Origin: Bryopsis sp. KO-2023
Lineage: Eukaryota > Chlorophyta > Ulvophyceae > Bryopsidales > Bryopsidaceae
Length of the DNA stretch: 64,000 bases
Assembly: GCA_030272585.1 (NCBI GenBank)
Contig: BSYQ01000005.1
Coordinates: 3,875,501-3,939,500 of the forward strand
Direction of reading: 5' to 3'
The number at the start of each line of letters is the position of its first letter. Within the stretch, counting starts at the first letter, position 1. The translations under genes and the position numbers were made by a program. Below, piece by piece: positions 28,590 through 40,879 of the stretch. The notes beneath the pieces are model-generated. The model was given only the letters and a program-made list of their open reading frames with translations, was not told the origin of the DNA and did not search any database.

Positions 28590-30682
28590 GGCCAACCAAG
28601 CGACGGCTGCTCTGTCGATACCTCGGAGACATGCAGCATTGGCTTGGCCAAGTGAAGGAAATAAAGCGACGGAAACAGTTGCAACGAAAGCTGAAGAAGA
28701 AAAGGAGAGGAAATCGTGGTGGACGAAAGCACAAACCAAAGCAGTGGCAGAGGTGGAGCAAAGGAAGAGAAGGCAGCCCTGTGGGAGTTAGCTACTCGTG
28801 GCCGTTCCGTAAACACTCTTCATGGGATGAGCAGTGTCTCCGATACTGTGACCTATTGACGGTGGAAATACAAGAAACACTGGAAAAGAAGAGGGAAGAA
28901 GGTCGTCGTTCAGAAGAAAAGAGCAGCAGCAGTGCAAAAGAAACAGTGGGTGAAAAAGAAAAGGGAAAAAGAATTGAAAAAGAAAATGAAAAAGGGGCTG
29001 AAAAAGGAAAAGAAAGCAGAAAAATAAAAGGGAAAAGAACTGGGGTTTTAAGAGATGAAAAAGAAGAAGAACAGGTTTTTGGGAAAGATCAAGAAAAGAA
29101 TGTATGGGCTGGGGTAATGCCATTAGGCAAATCAGAAAAATCTGTAGGAAACACTGCTGTAGAAACCACGATTCCGATCTACTCTGTTTCCAAGCGTGAC
29201 AAGGTATCACTGCGAGAAAAGATAGAAAGTTTGAAAATTTCAGAAGATTTGGAACCATATCAGAGGAAAGAAATAGTTGAATTACTCGAAGCATTTCCCG
29301 ATGCCTGTGCCTGGACATCTGGGGAAGTGGGCCAAACGAACGTCCTCTACCACGAAATACCCACCAGTGATCACCCACCAATTCGGCAGAATCCTTACCG
29401 ATTCAGTCCCGCCGAAAATGCTGTGGTCAAGAAGGAGGTGGAGAAAATGCTGCTAGATGGAATCGTTCGCCCGTCCACTTCCGCCTGGGCGTCTCCTATC
29501 GTACTTGTGCCGAAGCCTGATGGAACGGTCCGTTTCTGTGTGGACTACCGCAAGGTGAACAAGGTGACGACCAGGGACATGTTTCCGCTACCACGGATCG
29601 AGGATGCACTGAACCAATTCGCAGAGTCGAAGTACTTCACGGCTCTGGACCTTCGCTCGGGATACTGGCAAGTTCGGATGAGCACTACTGCTGCGGAGAA
29701 GACGGCGTTTACTACCCAGGAAGGACTCTACGAGTTCGTGGTGATGCCATTCGGCCTCAGCAATGCTCCGGCTACATTCCAGAGGATGATGAACAAGGTG
29801 TTGGGACCACTGCTATGGAAGGGAGTAATAGTATACTTGGACGACATTGTGATACACGCGACCACTTGGGAAGAACACCAGCGTCTCCTGAAGGAAGTAC
29901 TGAGCCGCCTCCGCGAAGCTAACCTTCGCATCAGTCCGCGAAAGTCCGACTTCGGCTTCCGGGAACTGCTGTACCTGGGACACATCGTGGGGAAGAACCA
30001 GATACGGATGAACCCAAGGAAGACTTCCAGTGTTTCTTTGCAAGTGCCGCCAATCAACGTGACAACCCTGAGGTCTTTCCTAGGCCTAACGTCTTACTAT
30101 CGGCGTTTCGTGCGCGATTATGCGAGAATTGCAGCACCGCTGAATGAATTGCTCAAAAAGGATACGGTATTCAAATGGGGAGAAGCTCAAGAGAAAGCTT
30201 TCCAAACGCTCAAGGAGAGGATTGTGGCAGAACCAGTGCTGATGCCACCACAGCCGGACAAGCCTTACATTTTGCAGACTGACTGGAGCAACCAAGCTAT
30301 TGGAGCAGTACTGAGCCAGAAGGATGATGATGGAGTGGAGAGAGTCGTCGTTTATGCAAGCAAATCACTCAGCGCTGCGGAGAAGAATTACTCGGCTGTC
30401 GATGGTGAATGTTTGGCAGTGGTGTGGGCATGTACTTACTTTCGCCCTTACATCTATGGAAGGGAGTTCACTCTGCAAACGGATCAACGGGCGCTGCAAT
30501 GGTTGATGACTGGCACCCGCTTGTCTGGACGACTACTTCGTTGGGCACTGCGACTTCAGGAGTTTGATTTCACCATTCAGTACCGCCCAGGAAAAGCTAA
30601 CGGCAATGCTGACGCCCTATCACGATTACCAGTGCCGCAGGAGCACAATGTTTCCATCGGTGCCACCGTTCTCCAACCATGA
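28586..30682 (+). CDS. Reverse transcriptase-RNase H of B1
   Basis: Frame -1 to gag; the first ATG is 28631 if initiation is independent. The first ~170 residues are basic and Lys/Glu-rich. RT then has [45 protein letters not shown] (~29830) and YLGHIVG. RNase H has LQTDWSNQAIGAVL, the Glu in VDGECLAVVW, LQTDQRALQW and NADALSRLP. It ends at TGA 30680. The same frame stays open past this single stop into integrase (30683-31218), so readthrough or a separate start would be needed to make integrase. It is a typical Ty3/gypsy RT and shows no internal break. Confidence 0.92.
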   Translation, partial: LGPTKRRLLCRYLGDMQHWLGQVKEIKRRKQLQRKLKKKRRGNRGGRKHKPKQWQRWSKGREGSPVGVSYSWPFRKHSSWDEQCLRYCDLLTVEIQETLEKKREEGRRSEEKSSSSAKETVGEKEKGKRIEKENEKGAEKGKESRKIKGKRTGVLRDEKEEEQVFGKDQEKNVWAGVMPLGKSEKSVGNTAVETTIPIYSVSKRDKVSLREKIESLKISEDLEPYQRKEIVELLEAFPDACAWTSGEVGQTNVLYHEIPTSDHPPIRQNPYRFSPAENAVVKKEVEKMLLDGIVRPSTSAWASPIVLVPKPDGTVRFCVDYRKVNKVTTRDMFPLPRIEDALNQFAESKYFTALDLRSGYWQVRMSTTAAEKTAFTTQEGLYEFVVMPFGLSNAPATFQRMMNKVLGPLLWKGVIVYLDDIVIHATTWEEHQRLLKEVLSRLREANLRISPRKSDFGFRELLYLGHIVGKNQIRMNPRKTSSVSLQVPPINVTTLRSFLGLTSYYRRFVRDYARIAAPLNELLKKDTVFKWGEAQEKAFQTLKERIVAEPVLMPPQPDKPYILQTDWSNQAIGAVLSQKDDDGVERVVVYASKSLSAAEKNYSAVDGECLAVVWACTYFRPYIYGREFTLQTDQRALQWLMTGTRLSGRLLRWALRLQEFDFTIQYRPGKANGNADALSRLPVPQEHNVSIGATVLQP

Positions 30683-30856
30683 ATTGAGATCTCTGATCTA
30701 GATTCCTTTTTTTTTCCAGGAAATAGTTGGCCAACTCCCTGTAAAAGGGACACGACCCGGATGCTAGGAGACATCAGCTTGAAGAGGAGGGACTGCAGAC
30801 CCAAATTTTCGTGCTTTTCTAAGAAAGAAAGGGTGGTGGACTGGAAAAAGTGGAAA

Positions 30857-31218
30857 ATGGATCCATGGAAGGATACGGAGTTGATGGAAATGCTGCAGGA
30901 CAGGAAGAAATGGGAGAAAGAAGCGAGCAAATCGAGTCGAAAGAGAGTGTTGAGAAAGGCAAAGAGATACCGCTGGAGTGCGGATGAGAAACAGTTGGAG
31001 TTCAAGGACAAACAAGGATGTTGGAAAATTGTGCCTGAACCAGAGAAACGCGCGGATGTGGTCAGAAAGGTGCACCTTCGCCACAGTCATGCAAGCGGTT
31101 TGAGGCTCCAGACTTTGGTAGCAGAGAAGTACTGGTGGCCAGCAATGAGAGAAGAGTCGAGAAAAGGCAGGCGAGGATGTGCTGCCTGTATGAAGAGTGA
31201 GAAAATGCCGAAGGTGAA
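30857..31218 (+). pseudogene. Integrase of B1, N-terminal part (cut by A2)
   Basis: ATG 30857 begins Met-Asp-Pro-Trp, the same start as the D integrase (MDPW), so this is the chosen start although the frame is open from 30683. The segment encodes the HHCC zinc finger (VHLRHSHASG, then GCAACMKSE). A2 is inserted at 31218 with GTGAA duplicated; the frame resumes at 41305. Confidence 0.85.
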
Positions 31219-31638
31219 TGTTAGTCTTTTAGCGCTATACGAGGTAGTTTGGGATAGAGCCGAGGGTGGCTGACGCATGTGGGTTCACGAGTAAGACAGA
31301 TTAGACCCAGAGTTTGGGGCATGCGTCAGCGTACTACACTTAGGGGTACTTAAGAGGCCCACTCGTTGTTTTGACATTCACTTTATTTTGTAAGAACTCG
31401 GGATTCGTGGGATTGGTGTGTTCCCGCTTGTGTGTGTGTTTGTGTGTGTGAGTGTTAAGTGTTTGCCTGACGCAATCACTTCCCAACCTAAGTGCTCTAG
31501 TAGCGTTCACAACCGCGCTAGCTAGAGAGTTGTCTAAACCAACAAACCCCACAAGTATACTTGCGTTAGCCAGCAAGTTATCACGAATCCAACCAACACA
31601 GCCGACCACTATTGCGTCACCCACAAGCTTCACTATCA
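31219..31638 (+). repeat. 5' LTR of A2 (420 bp)
   Basis: Family A LTR, 420-bp subtype as in A0; same as 40880-41299 by eye. Confidence 0.95.
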
Positions 31639-31640
31639 AT

Positions 31641-31652
31641 TGGTTTCGGAGC
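31641..31652 (+). promoter_or_regulatory. Primer-binding site of A2
   Basis: TGGTTTCGGAGC; the AAGAACTT/AAGTTCTT hairpin follows it as in A1. Confidence 0.75.
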
Positions 31653-31783
31653 GAGGCAAGAACTTTAAGTTCTTGAGATCGAAACTTGTGAACGTGGCGC
31701 AACAAACGTTTTTGTTTGTTTGTTTGGTGGAGAGAAACTCCAACCGTGGTTGTTGAGTACTCCCAAATAGTGGCTGAGAGACC

Positions 31784-34423
31784 ATGGCTGACCGTGAACA
31801 CGCATTGGCAGTGCGCGAGCCTCAAGTTGAAGAGCCAGGGATTGAACCTGAGTTCGATGAGGAATTGCCTGACGCACCCAATGTGGTGTACCAACAAATA
31901 AACGTCCAGAACATCCACAATGTCCAGCAAGCAGCTGTCGACATAGACATGGGAGCTGATGCGGAAGCCTTAAAAGAGGATGTGGATGCGGTCCATGACC
32001 GTGTGGACGATTTAGCCCACGGGCTAAGGGGTCACCTGCAGCAAGTTGACCAGACACTGGGGCAGAGGCTAGCCCATGCTGAGGCCTCTGTGTCGAACCA
32101 ACTGGCTGGCGCATCAGAGGTGATCGGGCAGGCGCTGGAAACACAGCACCAGCATGCGCAACAGGTTGAGGCCACACAGCATGCGGTGGTGTCGCAACAG
32201 CAGAAGCTGGATTCAGTAGCGGCTCAACATAGTCGATACGAGCAGAGGCTATTACGCCAAGATATCGACCATAGAAAAGAAAGAGCCGAGATCAAAGCTT
32301 CTGTGGATGCAATAACGAGGAGAATGGATGCCGCAGACATTCTAGCGGACTCTCGTTTTGCTGACCTAAAAGAAGCAACTGAAGCATCAGCACTTCAGTT
32401 AAAACAACTCTCCGAGTTATCCCTTGTTCAAGGGCGGAGAATTGAAGGCTTATTAGGAACTGTTGCGGATTCCAACGAAAAAGTCGAACGGACGCTAGAA
32501 TTGTTTCGGGAGTCCTTGCACAAACAAGGTGCTGAGGTGAAGCGTTTGCAGAGCTCAAGAGTAGCAATTCAAAAAGATTTGATTGCCTTGGAGAAAAAGG
32601 CATCCAAAACCTGGGATCAGCAGCAAGATGCAGCTGATGTGGTTGCCTTAAGATTATCTGGCCTGGAACGAAGCATGGAGGATGTGAGTGGCGGAAGTCA
32701 GAGTGCCCAAAGTGGAAGTGATGCTCGTGCAGTATCACCAGAGCGAGAAGAATCAACTTCTCCTGAGCCTGAGGACTCAGCCTTTGGGATGCCGCTGCCG
32801 AAGAAATCAGTAAAGCAGTTGGCTGCATCATGGCCGCCACTAGACCAGAGCTTCGCGGTAGGAATGGTTGGGGCAGGAACCTCAACAATACCGGCTCCTC
32901 CAGCAGTACAGGTCGAGGAGGGTGAAATTGTTGCTGCAGAAGCACCACCATGCACTGCAGTGGACAGCGCACCAGACGCTGATTTCACATTCCCTCAATT
33001 GATACCTCCAAGTACAAGAGCTCAGCCTGGAGTACGCATCTCAGAACCCGACTCTGCCGATGGATCACGTAGACCCACACGAACTAACCCAAGAGTTCTC
33101 TCCTCAGCAGAAGTGTTATATCAAATTGACCTTGAGCGTGCTAAGGCACAGGTCAGAGAAGAGAAAGGAAAAGAACCCATGCAGATCCCCACACGTACTG
33201 GAAGATTGGGACTTGGGTTAAGTGCTTTGGGAGCAAGGGTAGAAAATAATCCCTTTGCTGCACTTGGTTCATATGAGTCTACTGGTGGACCCAGTCGAGT
33301 TCCTCGCATGCGAGGTAACTTTGGAGACCCTGGTGATGACGACCCAGATGATGATGGCGGTGATGATTACCGCGACAGACGAAACCGCCCACCTTCCCGC
33401 ATTCCAGGTGCGCCTGATGGCGGAGGAGGTGGTGGCGGCGGTGGAGATGGTGGAGGCGGTGGACCTCCCGGTGGACCTCCTGGTGGAGGTGGAGGTGGAG
33501 GTGGCGCTGGACCAGCAGGCCCAGGACCTCCTAGGCAAGGACAGTGGTTGCCTAGCACCGTCAAGTTGCAAATGCCTCGCGCATTTAACGGAAGTGGAGA
33601 ACCAAAAGCCCGTAAATGGCAAGTGCTCATGACGCGGTACTTGAGAACCTGCGGAGTGCATGAAGCACAGTGGCAATCAATTATGGCCACTAACCTTTAT
33701 GGGGCTGCCTCGGATTGGTTAACGATGCAAGAGTTGAAAATTCACCGAGGTGAAAGACCACCCTTCCGTGACTGGATGGACTTCATGGATGGCTTAGCTA
33801 CAGCTTTCGAATTCTCTAGTGATCGAGATGAAGCGTGGCGTGACCTCCACAAACTCAAGCAGACTGGAACCGTGAAACAGTTCGTTAAAGAGTTTCAGCG
33901 GTTAGTCTTGAGGATTCCAGACCTCGAAGAGGATCACCAGTATTTGCTCTTCGTGGATGGACTTAAAAGTGAAGTTCAGAAGTTAGTCGCAGCAACGGTA
34001 CCTCGAGATGTCGAGGCCGCCATCATATCCGCCGAACGATTGGAAGCCCTTGGGGTTGGAACACAAGGCCAAGGAGGGCAAACCAATCAGAAAAAGAAAG
34101 GAGTCTGGCGTGGTGGAAGAAAGAAGAAAGGCCAGAATCAGGGTCAGCAGCAGCAGAACCCTACACCACCAGCCCAAGCACCACCACAAGCTGCCGCAGG
34201 AGTGCAACAGCAGCAGCAACAGCAACAAGGACGTGGTGGTGGTGGACGTGGACGCGGTGGTGGTAACCGTGGAAGAGGACAAGCCAATCAGGGAAGACAG
34301 AACCCCCAGGGGGGAGGGGGATATAATTGTTATCTTTGTGGAAAGAAGGGTCATCCTGTGAGGCAATGTCCTAGATTGGAGGAGGTGAAAAACCTCCCCG
34401 ATGTAAAAAAAATGTTAAACTGA
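31784..34423 (+). CDS. Gag of A2
   Basis: 879 residues from ATG 31784 in ACCATGG. Same domain order as A1: coiled-coil N-terminus, Gly-rich tract, Gag core, RGG-rich basic region, CCHC knuckle [15 protein letters not shown]. Only a few residues differ from A1 (for example an Arg-to-Lys change in the coiled coil and His-to-Arg in the basic region). It stops directly after GTTAAAC. The frame is intact. Confidence 0.93.
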   Translation: MADREHALAVREPQVEEPGIEPEFDEELPDAPNVVYQQINVQNIHNVQQAAVDIDMGADAEALKEDVDAVHDRVDDLAHGLRGHLQQVDQTLGQRLAHAEASVSNQLAGASEVIGQALETQHQHAQQVEATQHAVVSQQQKLDSVAAQHSRYEQRLLRQDIDHRKERAEIKASVDAITRRMDAADILADSRFADLKEATEASALQLKQLSELSLVQGRRIEGLLGTVADSNEKVERTLELFRESLHKQGAEVKRLQSSRVAIQKDLIALEKKASKTWDQQQDAADVVALRLSGLERSMEDVSGGSQSAQSGSDARAVSPEREESTSPEPEDSAFGMPLPKKSVKQLAASWPPLDQSFAVGMVGAGTSTIPAPPAVQVEEGEIVAAEAPPCTAVDSAPDADFTFPQLIPPSTRAQPGVRISEPDSADGSRRPTRTNPRVLSSAEVLYQIDLERAKAQVREEKGKEPMQIPTRTGRLGLGLSALGARVENNPFAALGSYESTGGPSRVPRMRGNFGDPGDDDPDDDGGDDYRDRRNRPPSRIPGAPDGGGGGGGGGDGGGGGPPGGPPGGGGGGGGAGPAGPGPPRQGQWLPSTVKLQMPRAFNGSGEPKARKWQVLMTRYLRTCGVHEAQWQSIMATNLYGAASDWLTMQELKIHRGERPPFRDWMDFMDGLATAFEFSSDRDEAWRDLHKLKQTGTVKQFVKEFQRLVLRIPDLEEDHQYLLFVDGLKSEVQKLVAATVPRDVEAAIISAERLEALGVGTQGQGGQTNQKKKGVWRGGRKKKGQNQGQQQQNPTPPAQAPPQAAAGVQQQQQQQQGRGGGGRGRGGGNRGRGQANQGRQNPQGGGGYNCYLCGKKGHPVRQCPRLEEVKNLPDVKKMLN

Positions 34424-34458
34424 CCGCCAGGCAGGAAACTGCTTCGTCTGAGCCTGGC
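34414..34458 (+). promoter_or_regulatory. -1 frameshift signal of A2
   Basis: GTTAAAC (34414-34420), TGA, then stem GCCAGGC/GCCTGGC (34426-34432 with 34452-34458). Spacing is identical to A1. Confidence 0.8.
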
Positions 34459-37400
34459 CGACGTAAACGTCGTAAGCGAAACAGAGTTCGTAGGCGGCGT
34501 AGGAAGCTAAGATCAAAAGTAGGTGCCTCGAAAAAGGTTTGTACTCACAGCGGAAAACCTGGGGCGCGGACTAGTACACCGCGTGAAGAGAGAACAGAGA
34601 CACTCTCCACATCTACCCAATCGGCACATGACAACTGCGATTGGAAAAATGAACAGAAGGAAAGCACACCGGATGAGATGGACGCGCCTCATGCGTCATC
34701 TGCATCTCTTCCCTCTGTTAGTGAATCTGTGGGCTCATTGGAGTCGCAGAGTAGTCTACAGGAGTCCCTGCCTGCAGACGTAGACGATAGTGGGTCAGAA
34801 ACAACCCAGCGGTCTACCACAGAGCGAGTTAATGTGTCAGAAGTTCGATCAACTTCGTCAACCAAGGGTGACACATGCCCTCTGTTAAAAATTCAAGAAG
34901 TGCCAGTGACTGAGTGTTCAGCTAAGAGAATGATGCGTCATCTCAACACAGAGACAGCATTCATGGTTGTAGTGCAAGAGTCTGAAGAGAAAGCTTTAGG
35001 CCAACATGAATTGCCTGACGCAATAGAGCGAACACAGCCATTCAACACAGAGGATGAGATTGGCAAACTTATTCGTTCAGACACCCCTGCCGAAATTAAA
35101 AAGGTGGTAGAAACACACCGTGGTGTGTTCCCTCGTGATTTACCCCCAGGGATCCCTCCGAAGAGAAAAGGTCATGAGTTTAAGATAGACCTGGAGGATC
35201 CAACACCTATCCATCGTCCAATATACAAGCTTTCACCAGCAGAGCTGGATGAAGTGAAAGCACAAGTGGACTACCTTCTGGAACAGAAGAAAATCAAACC
35301 ATCCGAGTCCCCTTGGGGCGCGCCAATCCTGTTTGTACCGAAAAAGGATGGAGGCTTAAGGATGTGTGTGGATTACAGGTGGATCAATAAGGTGACGGTG
35401 AAAAACCGGTATCCTTTACCCCTGCCAGAAGAATTGATGGATAGAGTGTTCAAAGCCAAAGTGTTCTCGAAGTTAGATCTGCGATCAGGCTATTGGCAAT
35501 TTCCAGTAAGGCCATCTGATACAGATAAGACAGCGTTCCGCACGAGATACGGTCACTTTGAGTTTTTGGTAGCGCCTTTTGGGCTAACCAATTGCCCAGC
35601 GCAATTCCAAACTCTAGTGCAAGACCTACTCGCAGAGTTTTTAGATGATTTTGTTGTTGTCTTTATTGATGACATACTCATCTTCTCTGAAAACATGGAA
35701 CAGCATGCCGAACACTTAGAGAAAGTCCTGTCGCGACTAGCAGAATATCAGCTTTTTGCTAAGGCAAGTAAAAGTGAGCTGGCTGATAGTGAAGCTTGTG
35801 GGTGACGCAATAGTGGTCGGCTGTGTTGATTGGATTCGTGATAACTTGCTGGCTAACGCAAGTATACTTGTGGGGTTTGTTGATTTAGACAACTCTCTAG
35901 CTAGCGCGGTTGTGAACGCTACTAGAGCACTTGGGTTGGGAAGTGATTGCGTCAGGCAAACACTTAACACACACACACACAAACACACACACAAGCGGGA
36001 ACACACCAATCCCACGAATCCCGAGTTCTTACAAAATAAAGTGAATAAGAATGTCAAAACAACGAGTGGGCCTCTTAAGTACCCCTAAGTGTAGTACGCT
36101 GACGCATGCCCCAAACTCTGGGTCTAATCTGTCTTACTCGCGAACCCACATGCGTCAGCCACCCTCGGCTCTATCCCAAACTACCTCGTATAGCGCTAAA
36201 AGACTAACACTGGCTGTCGCAACAGTAGACTATCTTGGCTACCGCATTAGCGGAAGTGGGTTAAAACCACAGGAACAAAAAGTGAAGGCAGTGAAGGAGT
36301 GGAAGGAACTACAGAGTGTTAGCGATGTACGTAGTTTCCTTGGAATGGTTTCATACTACAGGAAATTCATTCCCCAGTTTGCACATGTTGCTGGACCACT
36401 CCATGACTTAGTGAAAAAAGACCATCCCTGGAGGTGGGGACAGGTGGAGCGTGGCGCATTCAATGAACTGAAAAAGCGTCTAAGTCAAGCTCCCGTCCTT
36501 ATTTTTCCAGATGCGTCACTGCCTTACACTGTGATCACTGATGCGTCGAATGAGGCCATCGGTGCCGTGTTAACACAGGATCACGGAGAGGGGCTACAGC
36601 CAATAGCTTACCTCTCACGTAGATTCAAGCCTGCCGAGCTTAACTATGCACCATACGACAAAGAGTTGTGTGCAATATGTTATGCGATGGTGCAGTGGAG
36701 ACATTATCTAGAAGGTTGTGCGGGTGGAGTAACAGTGTTCACTGACCACCAACCTCTGACGCATATTCTGTCGCAGAGGAACCTTTCTAGAACCCAAGCA
36801 AGATGGCTTGAGGCGGGGTACCTGACTTCGATCAACCCCAAGATCTCCTATATCAAAGGCAAGGCTAATGTGTTAGCAGATGCTCTCTCCCGCAGTGTTC
36901 CTAAGCCCGTGGAAACTGCGATGAACATTTCCACTTGGCAAGTGCATCAAGCAAGCCAAGACGAGTGGAAACAAGCCCTCCAAGCTGATAACTCCTTGGT
37001 GAAGATATTGCGGAAGCTTGAGAGTGGCGAGGAAGTTGAGGGATATTTCCTCAGAGAGGGAATACTCTGGACGGTCCCGAAGAGAGGATTAGTCGAGAAA
37101 GTGGTGGTTCCTAAAGGCCAGCGCAATAAGATTATGAAGGAGTGCCATGAGACACCTTCAGCAGGCCATACAGGACCAGCGCGAACAGGAGAAATCCTAG
37201 CGCGGCGATATTGGTGGAAGGGGTGGATGAATGAGTTGAAGGCATTTGTGCGCGAATGCCCTGTGTGCCAACAAATAAAGGCTGACACACAGAAGCCTAT
37301 GGGCTTACTTCAACCCCTGCCAATACCTGAGCGGAAGTGGGAGCAGATTACCACTGACTTGGTGACAGATCTACCAGCATCCAATGGGTTTAGTGCTGTA

Positions 37401-38420
37401 GCTGTCTTTGTCGATAGACTTACCAAGTTTGTGCATTTCGCCCCATGTACTAAAGAGATTACCGCTGCAGGATACGCCCAACTTTTTATCGAACATGTTT
37501 ACCGCAACCATGGCCTACCTAAAGTGATTGTGTCTGATAGAGACCCTCGCTTTACCAGCAAGTTCTGGCAGACGCTTTTTAAAGCTCTGGGTACAGAGAT
37601 TCGTATGAGTACAGCTTACCACCCTCAGACGGATGGGCAGAGTGAGGTTACCATACGTACTCTGGAAATTTTTCTAAGGCCATATGCTGAGAGGTATCCC
37701 CATAAGTGGGTTGAGTATTTACCTACAGCAGAGTTTGCAGCAAACAATGCAGTGAATGCGAGTACAGGGTTCGCACCTGCATACTTGATGTATGGGTACC
37801 ATCCAGAAACACCAAACATTGGTGGGACGGCAACGCAATTTCAAGTGGAAGCAGTTAAGACTATGGTAGCACGGATGGCACAGGACTTAGATACCGCAAA
37901 AGCATATTACTCTAGAGCACAACACAGAATGTGTGTGAGTGCAAACAAGAAGAGAAAAGATATTGCTTTTGAGAAAGGGGATAAAGTTCTGATAAAAAGC
38001 CGTTTTATTCCGTTGGCTGCTTTGAACAAAGTGAGTCCCAAACTGCGCCGTCGATTTGTGGGTCCCTTTGAAATTGTGGAGGAAATATCAAAGGTGGCTT
38101 ACAGAGTTCAACTTCCGGAAACATGGCTCATTCACCCAGTGTTTCATGTTTCTAAGTTCAAGCGTTATCACGCCTCGAGTGATAACAGCAGGCAGATACA
38201 ACCTCCAGAAGGAGAGTTGATTGGTAGCGAAGTAGAGTATGAGGTCGAAAATATCCTAAGGGCTAGAGGTAAACGCAATCGCGAATACCTAGTGCTGTGG
38301 AAAGGATACGATCTACTTGACGCTACTTGGGAACCTGAAGCTAATCTGGTTAACGCACCAGATATACTTCGCGCATTTAAAGAGAAAGAAAGAAAAGAGT
38401 TGCAGAAAGGAAGAGAATAG
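34420..38420 (+). pseudogene. Pol of A2, protease deleted and split by a solo LTR
   Basis: Frame -1 to gag. Compared with A1, 429 bp (143 codons) are missing at about 34902, removing the whole aspartic protease. The ends fall on a 10-bp direct repeat CAAGAAGTGC still present twice in A1 (21491 and 21920), so the deletion is in frame. RT is intact to 35783, where solo LTR A3 and a CTGGC duplication interrupt it near the RT/RNase H border. From 36215 the frame continues through RNase H, integrase (HHCC, DDE) and chromodomain to 38420. The codon that is TAG in A1 is CAG here. It cannot make protease and, with A3, cannot make full Pol. Confidence 0.92.
35784..36209 (-). repeat. Solo LTR A3 (426 bp) in A2 pol
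   Basis: Complete family A LTR, 426-bp subtype like A1, on the minus strand. It is flanked by CTGGC (35779-35783 and 36210-36214). There is no internal sequence, so it is the product of LTR-LTR recombination or conversion after a full insertion. This shows family A has been inserting into its own copies. Confidence 0.96.
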
Positions 38421-38869
38421 GGAAGCAGAGTGTTTGATGGCTAAGGTGGAACTCCTTATAGCAAGGGGGCGCGAAAAAGGATACCTTAGAAAAACTCTGT
38501 CGACTTCCAAACCAACTCTTTATCTTTAATGCGTTAGGTGCCTAAGTTATTTGGCTGGCGCAGTAAGTGTAGCTTCAGTAGTACTTTAGAAACCGGGCAA
38601 GAGATGTCACATTCGAGATAGTGTGGTTGTTCCGAGAAAACCCCTATCAAGTGACGTGTTGAGGTGGTCTTGACGAGACTCCAACCGAGCGAAACGTTGG
38701 TGTCTCACCCCAATAACCCAACGAGGAAAGTGTACGAGTCACCCAGCCTTATAAGCGCAGCCCTCGAACCATTTTGCCCTAGTGTTTGTGTGAACGGAGC
38801 GAGCTCCTGAGTGAAAAAGAGTCTAAAGACGCACAAACCGTTGTTATTTCTTTCTTTCCGACAAACATA
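38421..38869 (+). promoter_or_regulatory. Noncoding spacer with candidate internal promoter of A2
   Basis: Counterpart of 25016-25464, with TTATAAG at 38759-38765 about 105 bp before the ATG. Otherwise no gene seen. Confidence 0.5.
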
Positions 38870-40684
38870 ATGGCTGCCGACACACCCGCCGCAATTATTG
38901 CGAGGTTGGAAGCGGAGGTAGCTCAAAAAGAAGAGGAGCTGCAGCACTTTACGTCGACCGCAGAGGAAGTGCTGCAGAACAATGAGGCCTTAACCCGGCA
39001 GCTCTCAGAGTTGAGTGACCGGACGAAAGCAGCTGAGGCTGCGAAGGAGGCAGCGGAGAAAGCCAAGGAAAAGGCGGAGGCGGAAAAGAAAGAAGCGGAG
39101 GACAAGACTAAGGTCTTGGAAGAAAAATTGGAAGCCATGAAGCTGAAGAAGCAGCGGTTCCAATCTCACATGATGGCTAACCATCGTGAGAATGACCTCC
39201 GCAAGCAAGCTCTCGGGGGGATGGTGGATCGATTTACCGCGGTAGAGGAAACGCTGCAGCGAGCTGTAGCAACCGCGTGGAGTGCAGCAGCCAACAACCT
39301 TAAGAAGGAATTGGCAGAACAAGAGCTGCAGATCGATTTGCTGGGAGAGTCCCTCAGAGACGGCTCTGAAAAACTTCAAGTGCAGAGCGAAACAACGGAC
39401 AAGATGCTGCGTTTGAACCCGCCGGTACCAGCACCACGGGTACGCGAAGAACTGGATCGCCAAGTCCAAGTTCTGTTGTCAAACGCAACACTTGATCTGG
39501 AACCGTCCAAGGACGATGATGCGGGAGGCTCAAGCAAGGGCAAGGGGAAAGGGAAAAACAAACGTCCAAGCTCGCCGTGTAGGGATGAAGATCCACACGG
39601 AAAGAGAAGGCGAGAGGACGGTGACGATGAAGGTGGTGAGCCACCGAGGGATCGTATGCCTGGAGATGCAGCAAGAGCCAACTTGTTACTCAAGTTAAAG
39701 GCTGCCGCATTAAAGACTCCAGCACCCTCACAACCAGCGCCAACAGTTCAGACTCCCGGAGATGAGGCTACCGCAATAGCACCGGGGGAGGACTTATTCG
39801 ACATGAGAGAGGAGGAGCTTTTGGACTTGGATTTTAACGAAGAAATTGACTTCGGCAGTCCACCTCCTAGGCTCGAAGGTCCTAGTTCTGAACTGGAGGA
39901 CGGAGAAATAAGGAATGATGAAGGGCCAAGCCAGGTGACAGAGGTTCAGCGTGCGGTCCATCCACCGTTGGAGTTAGCTCCAACAGAAGCAGCACTTCGG
40001 GCTTTCCGAGAAAAGGTTAAGCTCAGAAGACTAAGGGCGGCTGCTCAGGACAAAGTGGATGCTGCACCTAGCGAAGTGAACCTGTCACGGGAGGATATCG
40101 AGGAGGCTTGCAACCCCATCACTGCGTCAGAGAAATGGCCGAAGGTCCAATATACTAACCCCAGGGACCGAGCCTTGCAAAATTACCGCGGCAACCGGCA
40201 CTTTCACGAGTTGCCCATGTGCATTTGGTGCGGGAGAAGCCCAATGCAAGCAAGTGCTCAGCGGCTGACGCAGAAGAAGTATTCCGTCCTTCCTTGTGGG
40301 TATCACCTCGTGTGTGATGCTCATTGGTTGGCATACTCGATGCTGGGGCGCATCGTCACGGCGGTCCAAAAAGTCGCGGAAGTGGACAACAAGTCCATCG
40401 CCACCGTCTCCCCATTCTCTCTACCTGCCCATATGTTGAAGCTGACACGCTCGACGTTCGAAGAAATCCCTCCGTTCCCGGCTGAGCACGAGAAGTTGCC
40501 ACACTGCAACATGTGTGTGAAGCGGCAGCTCAAGGTGTCCGGCATCACAAGGGATCTGCCATTCCTAAAGTCCAAGAGGGTGGCTGCCGCATTTGATCCC
40601 TGTGTCCGGTATCGTGCAGTGCAGCAAGCGCATGCGCAAGAGCAGCGTGCTATCCAGCAAGCGCAAGCGCAGGAACAGCGTTAA
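38870..40684 (+). CDS. Third ORF of A2, coiled-coil and Cys/His-rich protein
   Basis: 604 residues from ATG 38870, collinear with the A1 third ORF and differing by few residues. It has the N-terminal coiled coil, basic KRRR-type segment, acidic middle and the C-terminal CIWCGRSP / LPCGYHLVCDAHW / HCNMC cluster. An open frame continues upstream to 38786 but the ATG matches that of A1. It has stayed open while pol in the same element was damaged, which fits a recent insertion rather than proving selection. Function unknown. Confidence 0.82.
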   Translation: MAADTPAAIIARLEAEVAQKEEELQHFTSTAEEVLQNNEALTRQLSELSDRTKAAEAAKEAAEKAKEKAEAEKKEAEDKTKVLEEKLEAMKLKKQRFQSHMMANHRENDLRKQALGGMVDRFTAVEETLQRAVATAWSAAANNLKKELAEQELQIDLLGESLRDGSEKLQVQSETTDKMLRLNPPVPAPRVREELDRQVQVLLSNATLDLEPSKDDDAGGSSKGKGKGKNKRPSSPCRDEDPHGKRRREDGDDEGGEPPRDRMPGDAARANLLLKLKAAALKTPAPSQPAPTVQTPGDEATAIAPGEDLFDMREEELLDLDFNEEIDFGSPPPRLEGPSSELEDGEIRNDEGPSQVTEVQRAVHPPLELAPTEAALRAFREKVKLRRLRAAAQDKVDAAPSEVNLSREDIEEACNPITASEKWPKVQYTNPRDRALQNYRGNRHFHELPMCIWCGRSPMQASAQRLTQKKYSVLPCGYHLVCDAHWLAYSMLGRIVTAVQKVAEVDNKSIATVSPFSLPAHMLKLTRSTFEEIPPFPAEHEKLPHCNMCVKRQLKVSGITRDLPFLKSKRVAAAFDPCVRYRAVQQAHAQEQRAIQQAQAQEQR

Positions 40685-40879
40685 GGAGGAGGGAACAGGA
40701 GTTATCGTCGACCAAGTGTGTGCGTGCAGCAGCTGTCAGAGACGTCAGAGCAAGAGACAGGTCCAAGACAGTTGGGTGTGGGTATGGGAGTGGGTGAGTT
40801 TTGTGTTTGTGTTTTTGTGTTTTTGTTTTTCTTTGTGTTTTGGTGTGCGTGGGCGCCCACTTTTTGCGGGGGGGGCGTA

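Noticed and set aside
30700..30725. Possible 3' splice site (T-run followed by CCAG) after RT in B1
   Set aside because: No matching donor could be identified and D lacks it at the same place.
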